Assembly: GCA_900095095.1 (NCBI GenBank)
Contig: FMBT01000294.1
Span: 310,001 to 374,000 of the forward strand
DNA from: Fragilariopsis cylindrus CCMP1102
Lineage: Eukaryota; Bacillariophyta; Bacillariophyceae; Bacillariales; Bacillariaceae
Length of the DNA: 64,000 nt
Direction of reading: 5' to 3'
Shown here one piece after another: positions 21,515 to 31,449 of the stretch. The translations under genes and the position numbers were made by a program. How positions within the stretch are numbered: the first letter of the stretch is position 1; each line of letters opens with the position of its first letter. The notes under the pieces are model-generated. The model saw only the letters and a program-made list of their open reading frames with translations. It made no database searches and was not told the DNA's origin.

Positions 21515-22135
21515 TCAGTCACGAAAGGCTACATTATAATATTTGAATAGTATATCTACAGTACCTCCAGTATCTGGTGGCGAAGTGATAGGGGGCTGGG
21601 TCGAAGGGAGAGTCTCCGCATCTTGGTTTGTCGAGGCTTGACTAAGGCCTGGAGACAATGGTGGTGGACGGACTTGAGGGTGGGCGAGACCCGGGGGCGC
21701 CTGTTGGAAGAAATGGTGGTTTCTTCCTGTCATTGCGGTGATTCTGGGTTGTTTGTTGCGGCAATTGCGCAAACATACGCACAAGATACAGCGGTGACCT
21801 GCTGCTTTGCACTTGCATCCCTGCTTGTTGGCTGTAGGGGCCTGTTGGCAAGTAGAGTTGCGAGAGCATGTGCAGCATGGGCTCACATCAATCCTGCGAC
21901 GACGAGCGGGTGGTTCCTCGTCATCGCTTCGATCGTTGTGTTTGTTGTTTTTGTGGGGTTCTGGTTGGTTCTGGGGGTGGCAAGGTCCAGATGTGCCAAT
22001 GACACGCCGTGGAGCACCTGTAGAGGTGGTATTCGGTGTGCCCGTCGCTCGTGGTCCGGGAGCTCGCGAATTGTTGATGATCGGAGGGTGATGGTTGGTT
22101 GATGTCGGGCGACAATGGCCGACAGAGTCGTCCAT
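21515..22135 (-). CDS. Cys-rich CXC-like protein, possibly mobile-element derived
   Basis: A 206-aa frame with a stop just upstream of its first ATG. The N-terminal half is Pro/Asn/Arg-rich and disordered, with PPARRRRIDV just before the Cys cluster. Residues about 87-128 hold a dense cysteine motif: PCCTCSRNSTCQ, then KQGCKCKAAGHRC and ILCVCLRNCRNK. The C-x-C spacing followed by G-x-x-C--C-C---C-N is reminiscent of the CXC (tesmin/CRC) zinc-binding motif, though it does not match it exactly. The tail is Pro/Ser/Gln-rich. Base composition is more GC-rich than the surroundings. It lies next to an interrupted ORF on the same strand (22345-22863) and may be the last piece of the same decayed gene or mobile element. 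I cannot name the family. Confidence 0.5.
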   Translation of the reverse strand: MDDSVGHCRPTSTNHHPPIINNSRAPGPRATGTPNTTSTGAPRRVIGTSGPCHPQNQPEPHKNNKHNDRSDDEEPPARRRRIDVSPCCTCSRNSTCQQAPTANKQGCKCKAAGHRCILCVCLRNCRNKQPRITAMTGRNHHFFQQAPPGLAHPQVRPPPLSPGLSQASTNQDAETLPSTQPPITSPPDTGGTVDILFKYYNVAFRD

Positions 22136-22344
22136 TGCCGTTGGAGCTTCCGTCGCTCAAACTCCTTCATTCCTTCGCATATCCTCTCTTGCCACTATTG
22201 GCATAACTGACACAAAAAATCCTGGAATTTGGACTTGCGAGATTGATAATGTGGTAGTAGTAGTAGTAGTAGTAGTAATAGTAGTACAATATGATGCAGT
22301 CGACAGTTTTGTTTTGATCGTGTGTTCTGGCATTATGATGGCTA

Positions 22345-22863
22345 TAGTCAAGATTGATTATCTTTCTTCTCAGCAAATTTCTTGACAACAAGCAGGCTCC
22401 GTGCTGCTTGCTTGTTTGTTTTTGCATGATGCAGCAGTAGTTTGTAACTCCGAGTTCTTTTCTCCAATTGTTCAACTGTATCCTCGAGCTAAAAGAGAAT
22501 CATCCACAAAAACTCACGGCGGCAATAAAGGAAATGCGCAAATGCTGCGGCACAATCGAAAAGGCAATCGTTTGGACGGGAATCCAAATTGTCCAATAAA
22601 TTTTCAATAGGAATGCGTGACGGACATCCATCCAATGGTTGACAGTCTGACGTGGAAATGACATTCTCTTTGGCCCAGCGCAGTTTTCCAGCCACATTTT
22701 TCGGTCGTCCCTTCTCATACAATCTCTGAGTTTCTCCACTTCTTCCGAGAGACCACATCACAGTCAGTGCAGTTTCTTTGCCTTCTCTCACTGTGACTCG
22801 GATCATCAGTAGTGGTATTCCCCCAACTGCACGGCATGTCAGCGCCACAACAACAAGTCCCAA
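22345..22863 (-). pseudogene. Interrupted ORF of unknown family
   Basis: A minus-strand stretch reads as good protein but is not continuous. The first piece holds EKGRPKNVAGKLRWAKENV and RPNDCLFDCAAAFAHFLY; the second, in the same frame, has VEQLEKRTRSYKLLLHHAK followed by ARSLLVVKKFAEKK, a likely coiled coil. It appears broken, with the next good coding pieces (AKEGMKEFERRKLQRQ, then the Cys-rich ORF) lying further along the same strand. Order and spacing suggest one original protein ending in the CXC-like cluster. It may come from a mobile element; I found no hallmark that names one. Confidence 0.4.
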
Positions 22864-23647
22864 AGTGATCTTCTCGTTATTGCTGCCTGCTGCTGGTGGT
22901 TCTTGTTCAGCACTACATAGCTATACCAGCCACATAGCAGTCTTCCTGGTTGCAGCACCAGCCAGTCATACAAGTGACTAGCTATCAGGCTTGTTGTTGG
23001 CAGCGGCATCGCGCCGCCATTGCCGGCTGTTCCCTTCTGCGAACCGTTCGTAGTAGTAGTATGCTGATGCACTGATTCATCAACATCAACCGTCAAGAAA
23101 CTATCAGCCAGCGCAGCTCGCTAGCTCAGAAGTACTAGTAGTACAAAGTACCGGAGTTGTATCAGCCCACGTTTCTCCTGGAGTCCTCCATACAGCCAGC
23201 ATCCACTGTGAGCCTTGTTGAATTACACTCAAACTGTTGCGCCTAGAATCCACTCCTGCTGCTGCTGGCCTTTATAAGCCATCCAGCAAGTATGTTCGAA
23301 TTACTAGGGTTCATTCATATTGTAATGTGGAGCATCAAACGAAAAATGAGCGTGTACTGTACATAGTCACACAGCTGTTAGCTCAATTACATGTACATGT
23401 AGTTGGAACAGAAGATCGATGGCGTGGGGCACTCCACTGCTGTTAAAAGACAGTAGCGGTGGTTGATTTCGAACTCCAAAGAGTTCGAAGAACATGAATA
23501 GATATTTTACAACCTCTACCTGCCTGATACCTGATATGGTACTCTTGATGATAGATCAACACGTTTCAATTTTGCTCTGATTGTTCACAAAAATAACAAT
23601 GGTAGAGAAAGCAACAAAATAATAAGCAACAACAATCAACAATTACG
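22864..23647. other. Decayed tract, no gene called
   Basis: A frame at 22839-23096 (minus) contains SHLYDWLVLQPGRLLCGWYS, possibly an upstream piece of the neighbouring interrupted ORF. The rest (23100-23640), with small palindromes such as GTACTAGTAGTAC, has no recognisable feature. Confidence 0.4.
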
Positions 23648-25041
23648 ATGAGGCTTTCCTCTCTACTATACATGCTGTTTTTCACCAATGTCTGCGCATT
23701 CGCCTCCAGTGCTGTGGTGGTAGTAGTACTAGCAGCAGTTTTTCCTCCTTGTTGGTGTCCGAACTAAAGCGGTTGCTCAACAAGGTACTAGTAGTACTAC
23801 TACTAACGAGGACGACCAAAAGAAGTACTATGCTGTGCAGGGTCATTCCTCGGACAGTGAGTCTATTGTGAGTACGTTTTGACCAAACTTGCCTCCAGAT
23901 AAACCTATTCTGATTGGCATTTGTGGTAAGTGGTGTTACGATGCCACTGAAAATCTACGGCATCATCCTGCTGGAGGAGACATCCTTCTTGACTTTGCTG
24001 GTCGTGACGCCACAGCACACTTTCTGGCTTACCACGGTGCCAAGAAGGTTCTCAAGTACTGCAAACCTGTAGGAACTTATGAATTAAACGAGGAAGCACC
24101 TGATGGTTAACATATGCAAGGAGATTGACTCAAATTATACGACAAGTATGAGGAACTGGGCTATAACAAGACACCCATGACCTTCATTGTGTCATTATTT
24201 TTGGCTTTTTAATCGTGTCATTATCTTGTGTGTGGTGGTATCTCCAAACGCCCTGTCCGCTGGTCCTAATTGTTGGTTCGGTATGTTTGGCTGGATTCTG
24301 GCAGCAATGTGGTAAGTCCTACTCTATAGTACCTTGCTTGTAGTAGCATGCTCCTGCAGCATCTTCTTGGAGGAGTATCATCTTGCACTAACCTTTTGAT
24401 TGATTGTCATGATTTTCCCAGGATTCCTCATGCATGACGCGATGCACACTATTATTTTCCATGATCGTGCACTCGACCAAACCGCAGGCTGGTTCTTGGG
24501 AAATGTGTTTTTGGGTATTTCGGGGAAATGGTGGCGTGATGAGCACACTGAGCACCACTTATTTACCAACACTGTAATTGAAGGGGTTGGATTCTCAGAT
24601 CCACAAATGTTTGAGGAGGTATGGGTGCAAGAAATGATGGTTGCCCCATTTCTGTACAGCAAGCTCCCCAGAATGGCGCAGCACATTATTTTCAAATATC
24701 AACATTTGTGTGTTGTCCCAGCTCTGGTCTTTGTGGCACCGTACGTAATTAAGCTCGTTGCTTTCTCCAGAGAGCGACGTCCAATGGAGCTGTTCGGGCA
24801 AGCCTTGTATTTTGCGTGGGTCGCTGCTTTGCTAAGCGTGTTTCCATCCTGGCACGAGGCCATTGCCTATTATTGCATGGTGGATGGTGGTGCCAAACAT
24901 GCGCTATTGGAACGATCGGTCAAGGAATGCTTCGTCACCCTTCAGGGCAATTCAGACAATGCCGTGGTACCAGCATCGCGTTTGGAAGTCACGGCCTTGG
25001 GAGCAGCCTCCATGCTTCCCAAGTATTTGTACGAAAGATGA
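23648..25041 (+). pseudogene. Pseudogene of a cytochrome-b5-fused front-end fatty-acid desaturase
   Basis: The pieces follow the order of a delta-5/6-type front-end desaturase. At 23648 a presequence, MRLSSLLYMLFFTNVCAFAS, resembles the diatom signal plus plastid (ASAFAP-like) motif. At about 23899-24107 lies a cytochrome b5 domain with the haem motif HHPAGGDILL and FLAYHGAKKVL. A membrane region (24205-24310) then leads, across a likely intron (24311-24420, GTAAGT...CCCAG), into the first His box HDAMH and the second HTEHH in WWRDEHTEHHLFTN (24421-24570), and more membrane helices. In-frame stops follow the b5 domain (TAA and TGA near 24108-24130), the frame changes near 24205, and the presequence is out of frame with the b5 part. 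The third His box (QxxHH) is not present in any intact form before the stop at 25041. It therefore looks non-functional. Confidence 0.75.
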
Positions 25042-25536
25042 AATTTAGGCGATAGTATGAAGTAGCTAGCTGCTTGCTCATACATGCAGTAATCGCGCTC
25101 CTCTCGGGCTGATATAATATAGGTTTCAATGATAAGAACTCTCACCGCACCTCTAGCTAAACAGTTGAATAGCTGGAATTTCCAAAGATTCACCCACACT
25201 GGTGTAGCGATGCTTAGAGCGCAGAGGTCACAAGTCTCCACAAACAGATGCTCTCACGTGACTCCTGATCTTTTGTTGGAAGTACTAGAAGATCCATTAG
25301 AACGAAAATGAAGGTAGTAGTTTGGTCCTCTCAGCGACGAAGTATTCGATCGCCTATTCCTTTTCCCGTGAAACTAAAATCTGAAATGTGTATTTGCCTC
25401 CTACTGTGGTACTGTACTAAGAAGGTTAAGATTTCCAAGTGACATGGTACAAGAATTGTGGTATTTTTATAGCTTACCGCCGAGCGTTCAGCATTAGAAT
25501 ATAAAATATAAAATATATTTTACTAATATATATTTT

Positions 25537-25567
25537 AGCGCGCACTATATAGTATATAGTGCGCGCT
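25537..25567. repeat. 31-nt near-perfect palindrome
   Basis: Two 15-nt arms, AGCGCGCACTATATA and its exact complement, flank a single central G (25552). It can form a hairpin or bind a symmetric factor. It lies 170 bases before the ATG of the serine-hydrolase gene. Confidence 0.85.
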
Positions 25568-25668
25568 GAAACGCGGAAATCAATAGCGCCGCTTCGATCA
25601 CCTTCTGTACGACTCACAATCCACTCACATTTTTTTCGTCGCGCCTCATCTCTTATCTTACGACTTGT

Positions 25669-25722
25669 AGTCTTGCTATAGCAAGACTAAGAAAATCTCT
25701 TGCTATAGCAAGACTAAGAAAA
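25669..25722. repeat. 27-bp tandem repeat, each unit centred on a palindrome
   Basis: Two units (starting 25671 and 25698) each contain CTTGCTATAGCAAG, a perfect 14-nt palindrome, followed by ACTAAGAAAATC. In the first unit the symmetry extends to 20 nt (25669-25688). The second unit ends about 15 bases before the ATG at 25737, so the repeat sits in the 5' UTR or core promoter. Confidence 0.85.
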
Positions 25723-25736
25723 TCGCTCGTAGTTCC

Positions 25737-27050
25737 TTGGATTCGAGGATATGCTCATACTATTTTAATGCCGCGATGATCATGCTAAGAACTGCGCTCC
25801 TTACTTCCCTTATGATTCTTGCTGCGGCTTCGACGACTGTCGACCTTTCAACCGATTTAGAAGTCGCCAATACCAATAACCCCGGTGCTGATTTGCTTTC
25901 CGAAGTACTTGAATCCTTTCCTGAAATTCGTACAGGCCTTGTTCTCGAGCACGGACGCATCGTCGCTGAGTATGTGAGGGATGATGTTGACCCAAACAAA
26001 CCATGGGACGCTTGGTCTGTAACTAAGAGCTGGATGTCTTTGATCATTGGAAAGATGGCCGAATCAAACCTACTTTCGTTGGATGAGACACTCTTTGAGA
26101 TTTGGCCCGACGAGAGCATTTGGACGAATGTCACGGGCATTAATGTGGATTTCCGAAAGAACGTGACGATTGAATCTTTGCTGACCATGTCGTCAGGTCT
26201 CATTAACGATGACGATAACGAAGGAAATGTAGTTGATGGGGGCGATGCCGGTGGGCGCAATCTTGCACATGCGCTTTCCTTTCCTCCTGAAATTGGTAAA
26301 AAGGGAGAATTTGTTTATCTTGGCGTGCTGAATATACTTTCGTATGTAGTCAAGGAGCGATCCGGACTGTCGCCACGAGAATACGCCGCGCAGACGATCT
26401 TTCCTTCGTTAGGCATGAACGACGCCGATGTTGAGTGGTGGCAAAACGAAGATGGGATGGAAACTGCATTTCATGGATTGTTTCTAACCAGCCGACAAAT
26501 GGCAAAGTTTGGTCAACTATATCTACAAGAAGGTATGTCAGGTCCTGACGAGAGATTGATTTCTGCTGAGTGGGTATCAAACTCTTCCTATCCTCAAGTT
26601 GATTTGGTGATCGAAGGAGCTCCTGGAAGCTATGGCTATCTCTTTTGGAGTGTGGACGGTTCGTGGATTGAAAAACCAAATACAGGCGGCTTCTACTGTG
26701 CTCTTGGAGTTGGAGGCCAGGACATTTGCATTCACCCAGAGCTCGACCGGGTAGCCATCCAACAGCGAGAATGGAAACAGGATTTGGGTGGCAACTTGTT
26801 TGTTGCATCAGTTGCGTTTGACAGAGATGTCAATTTCAATGCTATCCCTGATACCAGCATGTCCCCATCTCAACAAGTGGTGCTTACTTTCGAGCCTTCA
26901 CCATCCCCCTTCCACTCGCCAACCATTTTCACACCAGAAGTCGTTGCATCTCAAGCACCGAGCACTGTGACGTCCGCGTCTGGAATTCAATCAACTTCTT
27001 TGACTTTGACCGTGGCGTATTTTGCTTCAGCATGGGCGTTCTTTCAGTAG
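25737..27050 (+). CDS. Secreted serine hydrolase of the class C beta-lactamase family
   Basis: A 437-aa protein with a signal peptide beginning either at Met1 or at Met14/16 (MIMLRTALLTSLMILAAAS). The catalytic Ser-x-x-Lys is S94-V-T-K97 in DAWSVTKSWMSLIIGK. Downstream are LTMSSGL (as in the family's MTSGL), the FVYLGVLNILSYVV helix where the Tyr-x-Asn element usually sits, and ALGVGGQDICIHPE, which corresponds to the HGG/HTG region near the active site but lacks its His. The C-terminal 65 residues are Ser/Pro/Thr-rich and end in a hydrophobic stretch, possibly a GPI signal. The overall pattern is nearest to 6-aminohexanoate-dimer-hydrolase-like esterases. Substrate unknown; antibiotic hydrolysis is not implied. 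Confidence 0.82.
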   Translation: MDSRICSYYFNAAMIMLRTALLTSLMILAAASTTVDLSTDLEVANTNNPGADLLSEVLESFPEIRTGLVLEHGRIVAEYVRDDVDPNKPWDAWSVTKSWMSLIIGKMAESNLLSLDETLFEIWPDESIWTNVTGINVDFRKNVTIESLLTMSSGLINDDDNEGNVVDGGDAGGRNLAHALSFPPEIGKKGEFVYLGVLNILSYVVKERSGLSPREYAAQTIFPSLGMNDADVEWWQNEDGMETAFHGLFLTSRQMAKFGQLYLQEGMSGPDERLISAEWVSNSSYPQVDLVIEGAPGSYGYLFWSVDGSWIEKPNTGGFYCALGVGGQDICIHPELDRVAIQQREWKQDLGGNLFVASVAFDRDVNFNAIPDTSMSPSQQVVLTFEPSPSPFHSPTIFTPEVVASQAPSTVTSASGIQSTSLTLTVAYFASAWAFFQ

Positions 27051-27183
27051 TAATCGTTATACTACACGTCCGAAACATAAATTTAGCCGATTTCAATTTA
27101 TTCTACTCGTATGTTTTCTAGCATTTCAATGCTACGGGTTCATTTTTTTCTTTTCTGTGTACTTTGTTGTATATGATCCGTTG

Positions 27184-27231
27184 TAGTAGTAGGACTAGTA
27201 GTAGGACTAGTAGTAGGACTAGTAGTAGTAG
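27184..27231. repeat. 12-bp tandem repeat (TAGTAGTAGGAC)n
   Basis: Three to four copies of TAGTAGTAGGAC in tandem lie at the convergent junction of two genes and overlap the last codons of the minus-strand membrane-protein gene, where they encode Tyr residues. Confidence 0.85.
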
Positions 27232-28085
27232 AAGTGTCGGATAGTATACAAACATATCATGGTGATAATTCCCCAGTACAACTCACAGCAAGAAACAGCA
27301 GAAATGAATATAGAAATTGATCCAGGTATCTCCACACGACGAAAATATGAAATCCTATTGAAATTTCCATTGAATAGATATCTTCCAATGAGTAAGGGTA
27401 ATATGGACATTGTTTGATAGTTCCATCCAAATCCGGGTTGAGATTCTGCTTTAAAGTAGGAATAGAGTAATGAAACTGTAATCAATGAATATAGCTCCCT
27501 CATACGATCGAGTGCTGGAATGTTTTTTCCTCCTTTTAGTATCATTTCACTAAAGACAAATGGAAGCAACGTATTTTGAATGAACCGAAAACCATGGGTG
27601 AGCCACAACCAACCAAATAACTTAGTAGTCCGAGAAGCGATCAGGGGATCTTCATAAATGTGATACGGAAGCACGATAAAGACACCAATATGATGTAGTC
27701 CTGCTAGTAACATCGTTTCAAATTGTGTACCGTATACGATTGCTCCATCCCATAAAAGCAGAGCCAGGGGGATACTCATAACGTTCAGTAGAATCTCAGC
27801 CCATGCTGCTGCTGCTCCCGTATGGGGATCACGTCCGTAACCTAACCCACCAAAGAAATGAAAGAATGGATACACTATCAATGAATGTGCGGTGAAGAAG
27901 TGTTTCCAATTTCTAACTAGCCACCCATCATATCTTTCACGTTGATTTTTAGTGAATAGCAGTGCTCGATACTGGAGGAATAAAGCGACAATTACAAAGT
28001 ATAGGATCAATCTGGTTGCATTTACTAGACCAACCGGAGGTTCGTTTTCTGATATGAATGAAAGAGTCATTTGTTTTGACTGCAT
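27219..28085 (-). CDS. Multipass membrane protein, unknown family
   Basis: I choose the ATG at 28085 (288 aa) because the sequence upstream, although open to 28187, is encoded by a GA microsatellite. The product has about seven membrane segments, including LILYFVIVALFLQYRALLF, LLNVMSIPLALLLWDGAIVY and LLAGLHHIGVFIVLPYHIY. Loops carry conserved-looking HFFGGLGYGRDPHTG and LTHGFRFIQNT. His residues in several helices (AHSLIVYPFFHFF, GLHHIG) suggest a membrane enzyme or metal site, but I do not recognise a family. The last residues (HFYYY) come from the TAG repeat. It is convergent with the serine hydrolase gene. Confidence 0.7.
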   Translation of the reverse strand: MQSKQMTLSFISENEPPVGLVNATRLILYFVIVALFLQYRALLFTKNQRERYDGWLVRNWKHFFTAHSLIVYPFFHFFGGLGYGRDPHTGAAAAWAEILLNVMSIPLALLLWDGAIVYGTQFETMLLAGLHHIGVFIVLPYHIYEDPLIASRTTKLFGWLWLTHGFRFIQNTLLPFVFSEMILKGGKNIPALDRMRELYSLITVSLLYSYFKAESQPGFGWNYQTMSILPLLIGRYLFNGNFNRISYFRRVEIPGSISIFISAVSCCELYWGIITMICLYTIRHFYYY

Positions 28086-29046
28086 TGGAAGGGAAGAGAT
28101 GGTTACATAAAGAGAGAGAGAGAGAGAAGAGAGAGAAGGGGGTGAGATTGTGTTTGCGTGGCTTCTGTCAAGAAAAAGAGAAGGCACGAAGACGAAGAGT
28201 AACGATCAGGAATGAAGTTTTTCCTATAAACTGAAGAGTTGGAGCAGAGTTTATACCAAGACACTGACACTGACACTGATGACGACGCGAAGATAACGGA
28301 TACGAGGGTGATGACGAGTAATAAGACGAAGTCGCTATCGAAAAAATACACACCAGTCTGGTCTGGAGATGACGAAATATTTGTAGGAAACTCACTTTAG
28401 CCTACTGACTAGTAACAGGTTTGATGTTATTTCTTTGTCGTCAATTTTGTTGCGTTTTGAACCAACCTGAATCTGAATTTTTGGGAAGAGAGTATCCAGA
28501 GCGAGAGACGATCGAAGGTACAACACTAACACTTCACCCTACACCGCCCACCATTATACGATGTCTTCTCCAGTTACAACAGTAGGTGGCATACCGCGAA
28601 GAATAGTTAACTTTGCGGACAAATAACGCAATGCATAAAAATCGAAGAATTCCTCATGGCGGATCAACAACAACAAATAAATGCGCAAATTATCAATCAT
28701 TATGGACATTGAACATGCTGATGCACATCACACCAAAACCAAAAAAGGTACACGACTGAAACTATTTTCGCGTTTAAAATAACAAAAAATGTTTAGTTTC
28801 ACGTAACATATTTTTATTTGGATTCGATTCATCTTTCTTGCGAAACATTTCTATATTTCTTCCAAAGGAGCTACCAGTATAGTTGATAAATTGCAATCTT
28901 TGTTATTCTTCAATATTTAATTTTCTACTTGTAGCTATAAGGGGAAATAATTCGTTACTCATCATACCAAGACTTTTGGGGTTCTTAGAATGTAGAAACA
29001 GTAGTACCGTAGAATATCTTTCTTCTAAAATGACAAAAATAGTGTT
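28086..29046. other. Spacer with GA microsatellite
   Basis: Starts with a (GA)n run (28110-28137), probably in the 5' UTR of the membrane-protein gene. Frames here are simple-repeat or Ser-rich and are not supported. No other feature is seen. Confidence 0.55.
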
Positions 29047-30831
29047 CTAGCAAATTTCTTTATCCTTCAATTTTTCCGTATCGTCGTCGTCATTTATCAC
29101 AGTTCCTTCATTGCCAACAGCGTCATCGCTATCTGAACTACTACAATCGGTAGCTGCAGCATTCTCTGCTTTCTCGATCTTTGTGTTCTTACTACTCATG
29201 TTTTTGTCGCAACCAATACAACACACCAATCCCATCAAGAGGATACCAACTAGAAATCCACCGAAAAAGGTCAAGGTGATAATAATTGAAGTTTTGGGCG
29301 ACCCATCATTAACGAAGAATTCGTCGAAAGAATTGCCGGTAGCCATACCAGTATTAGAATTTTGATTATGGGTCCTCGAACTCGTCATCATCAAACAAAC
29401 ATCAGCCAATTTATTGTTACAGGCTTCACACCATTGTTGTTCAGACGATAAGGTGTTTCGTTTCGCCCAGTCTATGATTTCATTTAACGAACACCAACTG
29501 GAATATTTTTGATCCGACAAATTGCACGCTGGAGATTTATCCAACCGGATATCGATAGCATCGTCATTTTCCGTCGATTTGTACTTCAGTTCGAAAAAAT
29601 ATTCATCGTCGTCGTCGCGATGGATTTCTACTAGCAAAGCCGAGCCATAATCAACGAAACGCTCACCTCCCGACATACTATAGAAATCATCAGTGGCTTG
29701 CAACGTTGAAAGTAATCCCAATAATGTCGGTGCATGAGTCGAATATAGAAAAAAATCGCCCTCATTGGTCATAGTGGATCGTTTTAGAATCTTCTGTAGT
29801 AGGTTACTTCCCAGTAGATTACCAGCAGTAACGATATCCGGAAGTGATGCATCCAAACCTTTACCGAATTTTAAATGTTCTGTATGTTCTGTTAATCTTT
29901 CTAGTTGATCAAAATCTTGTTTCGAAATTGCTGATGCCAACGTTGAATGCGGAACGAATGCATCACATGAATTAATATCATTATCATTTTCGACAGTACA
30001 TTCAGTCAACGCTACGTGGACTGGATCATATACGTTCCAAACATCCTGGAGTGGAATCGTTCCTTCTACGGATAATTCAGGAAAAATCCGACCAAGTTTC
30101 TGCAACAAATATCTATTTTGACTTTCTAGATTCTTCCATTCAAGACTTTCATATAAATCGTTCTTTAATCTAGAATGAAAAGTTGGACAGTTTCGATACG
30201 CACGTAACGTAACGTCGTTATTGTCATTTCCATCTGTATATACGGGAATTGCAGGTGCGTATAACAATGAACTTGTATACAACATAGAATCGTCAGTTGC
30301 GTCGATACTATTGCCCGATGATCTCGTTTTTGAGGGGAAGAGACCAATTGCTAAAGAATTTGCTGAAGTTAGAGTTCGGTCCGTATTCGTAGATTCGAGA
30401 CGGTGAAGTGCCGGATTATAATGTTTTAGACTGTTGCCTTTTTTCAGTAACGACATTCCTTTTATGGCGTCCATTCTGCTGCTTGTGCTTGTACTATTTC
30501 CGTGATATCTACTTCGCAACCACGATCCTAATTCGTATAGTTGCTGTTGTCCCAACGGAGTAAGAGCTGCCCCACCTGCTTCCGCTAGATTATCTGCGTC
30601 TTTCGATAGCATTGTACGTGATCCATGTCTAGTAATAACATGAAGCTGCTCCAGAGTTGTATCAGCGCTTATTGTAGTAGTGGCTATGACGACGAAGACG
30701 ACGACGACGAGGAAGAGGAGCATGAAGTTCTGATGATTGTTACAATACGACACAACGAGTCGACGTTGATGTCGGCGGGAGCTCATCGTTATCTTTACCA
30801 TACCGAAAATAACAATTCCTGGTGGTGTCAC
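29047..30831 (-). CDS. Histidine-acid-phosphatase-like type I membrane protein
   Basis: A 594-aa product; the biologically better start may be Met16 (30786), ahead of the signal/anchor LLFLVVVVFVVIATTTISA. The phosphatase core starts with the family's nucleophile motif HVITRHGSRTM (R68-H69-G70-S71-R72-T73), continues with LTPLGQQQLYELGSWLR and RLESTNTDRTLTSANSL, all typical of branch-2 histidine acid phosphatases. The second catalytic site, usually His-Asp, reads YSTHAPTLLGLL (H366-A367-P368): the His is kept but the proton-donor Asp is Ala. Single membrane segment LTFFGGFLVGILLMGLVCCIG near residue 525, with a short acidic cytoplasmic tail. It is probably on the cell surface or in an endomembrane lumen. 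Activity is uncertain because of the substitution. Confidence 0.85.
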   Translation of the reverse strand: MTPPGIVIFGMVKITMSSRRHQRRLVVSYCNNHQNFMLLFLVVVVFVVIATTTISADTTLEQLHVITRHGSRTMLSKDADNLAEAGGAALTPLGQQQLYELGSWLRSRYHGNSTSTSSRMDAIKGMSLLKKGNSLKHYNPALHRLESTNTDRTLTSANSLAIGLFPSKTRSSGNSIDATDDSMLYTSSLLYAPAIPVYTDGNDNNDVTLRAYRNCPTFHSRLKNDLYESLEWKNLESQNRYLLQKLGRIFPELSVEGTIPLQDVWNVYDPVHVALTECTVENDNDINSCDAFVPHSTLASAISKQDFDQLERLTEHTEHLKFGKGLDASLPDIVTAGNLLGSNLLQKILKRSTMTNEGDFFLYSTHAPTLLGLLSTLQATDDFYSMSGGERFVDYGSALLVEIHRDDDDEYFFELKYKSTENDDAIDIRLDKSPACNLSDQKYSSWCSLNEIIDWAKRNTLSSEQQWCEACNNKLADVCLMMTSSRTHNQNSNTGMATGNSFDEFFVNDGSPKTSIIITLTFFGGFLVGILLMGLVCCIGCDKNMSSKNTKIEKAENAAATDCSSSDSDDAVGNEGTVINDDDDTEKLKDKEIC

Positions 30832-31449
30832 TTATGTCGATGCAATAGACAAGTTTAGCTAGAATTACTTTTTATATCTCTCTTCGGTACTATGTACTCG
30901 CTACTCGTTACGTTATTAGTTGTAATTTTTAATTGATGGATTTGAGGATGTGACGATAGGATGGGGTGCGAAAAAAAATCCGGAAGAAGTTGGGAGGTTA
31001 ATGCGCGTTTCGGCGAAATACTGTACACGTTTAGTTAAAAACAAAAAGAAATTTATGTAATCTCAATAATATCATGATGTAAGCTTCCTTTGTTCAGCTC
31101 TAGACTTGTACAGTAACTACAGTACACTTAAAGTTTCATTTTTGTTTTAGCGAGGAGGTTTTGGGTTTGATTTGTCTAAAAATGATTGATAAGATAGAAT
31201 GAGACCAATAAATACCATCCCTACTCAAAGATCAAAGGAAAATTGATATCATGACGCATGTAATGGATCAAAGTTCCGAACTTATTAAACTCGATCCCAT
31301 ATTTCTATAAGTGCTTGTTTGCATTCATACATTCAGTTTCACCATACAGTATGATTATATAACAATCTAGGATTAACAGCTAAGTAAAATTTATCGAATT
31401 TCATACAAGTATAGTGTAACAAACACTCGTCAACTACATTAAAATGTTA
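30832..31449. other. Spacer, nothing seen
   Basis: Upstream of the phosphatase-like gene and downstream of the SDR gene. AT-rich; no motif or repeat stands out. Confidence 0.5.

Larger units (their letters stand above)
25042..25736. promoter_or_regulatory. Palindrome-rich region upstream of the serine hydrolase
   Basis: Spacer after the desaturase pseudogene. The last 250 bp hold two unusual inverted structures, listed separately, in an AT-rich context before the serine-hydrolase start. No other feature is seen. Confidence 0.5.
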
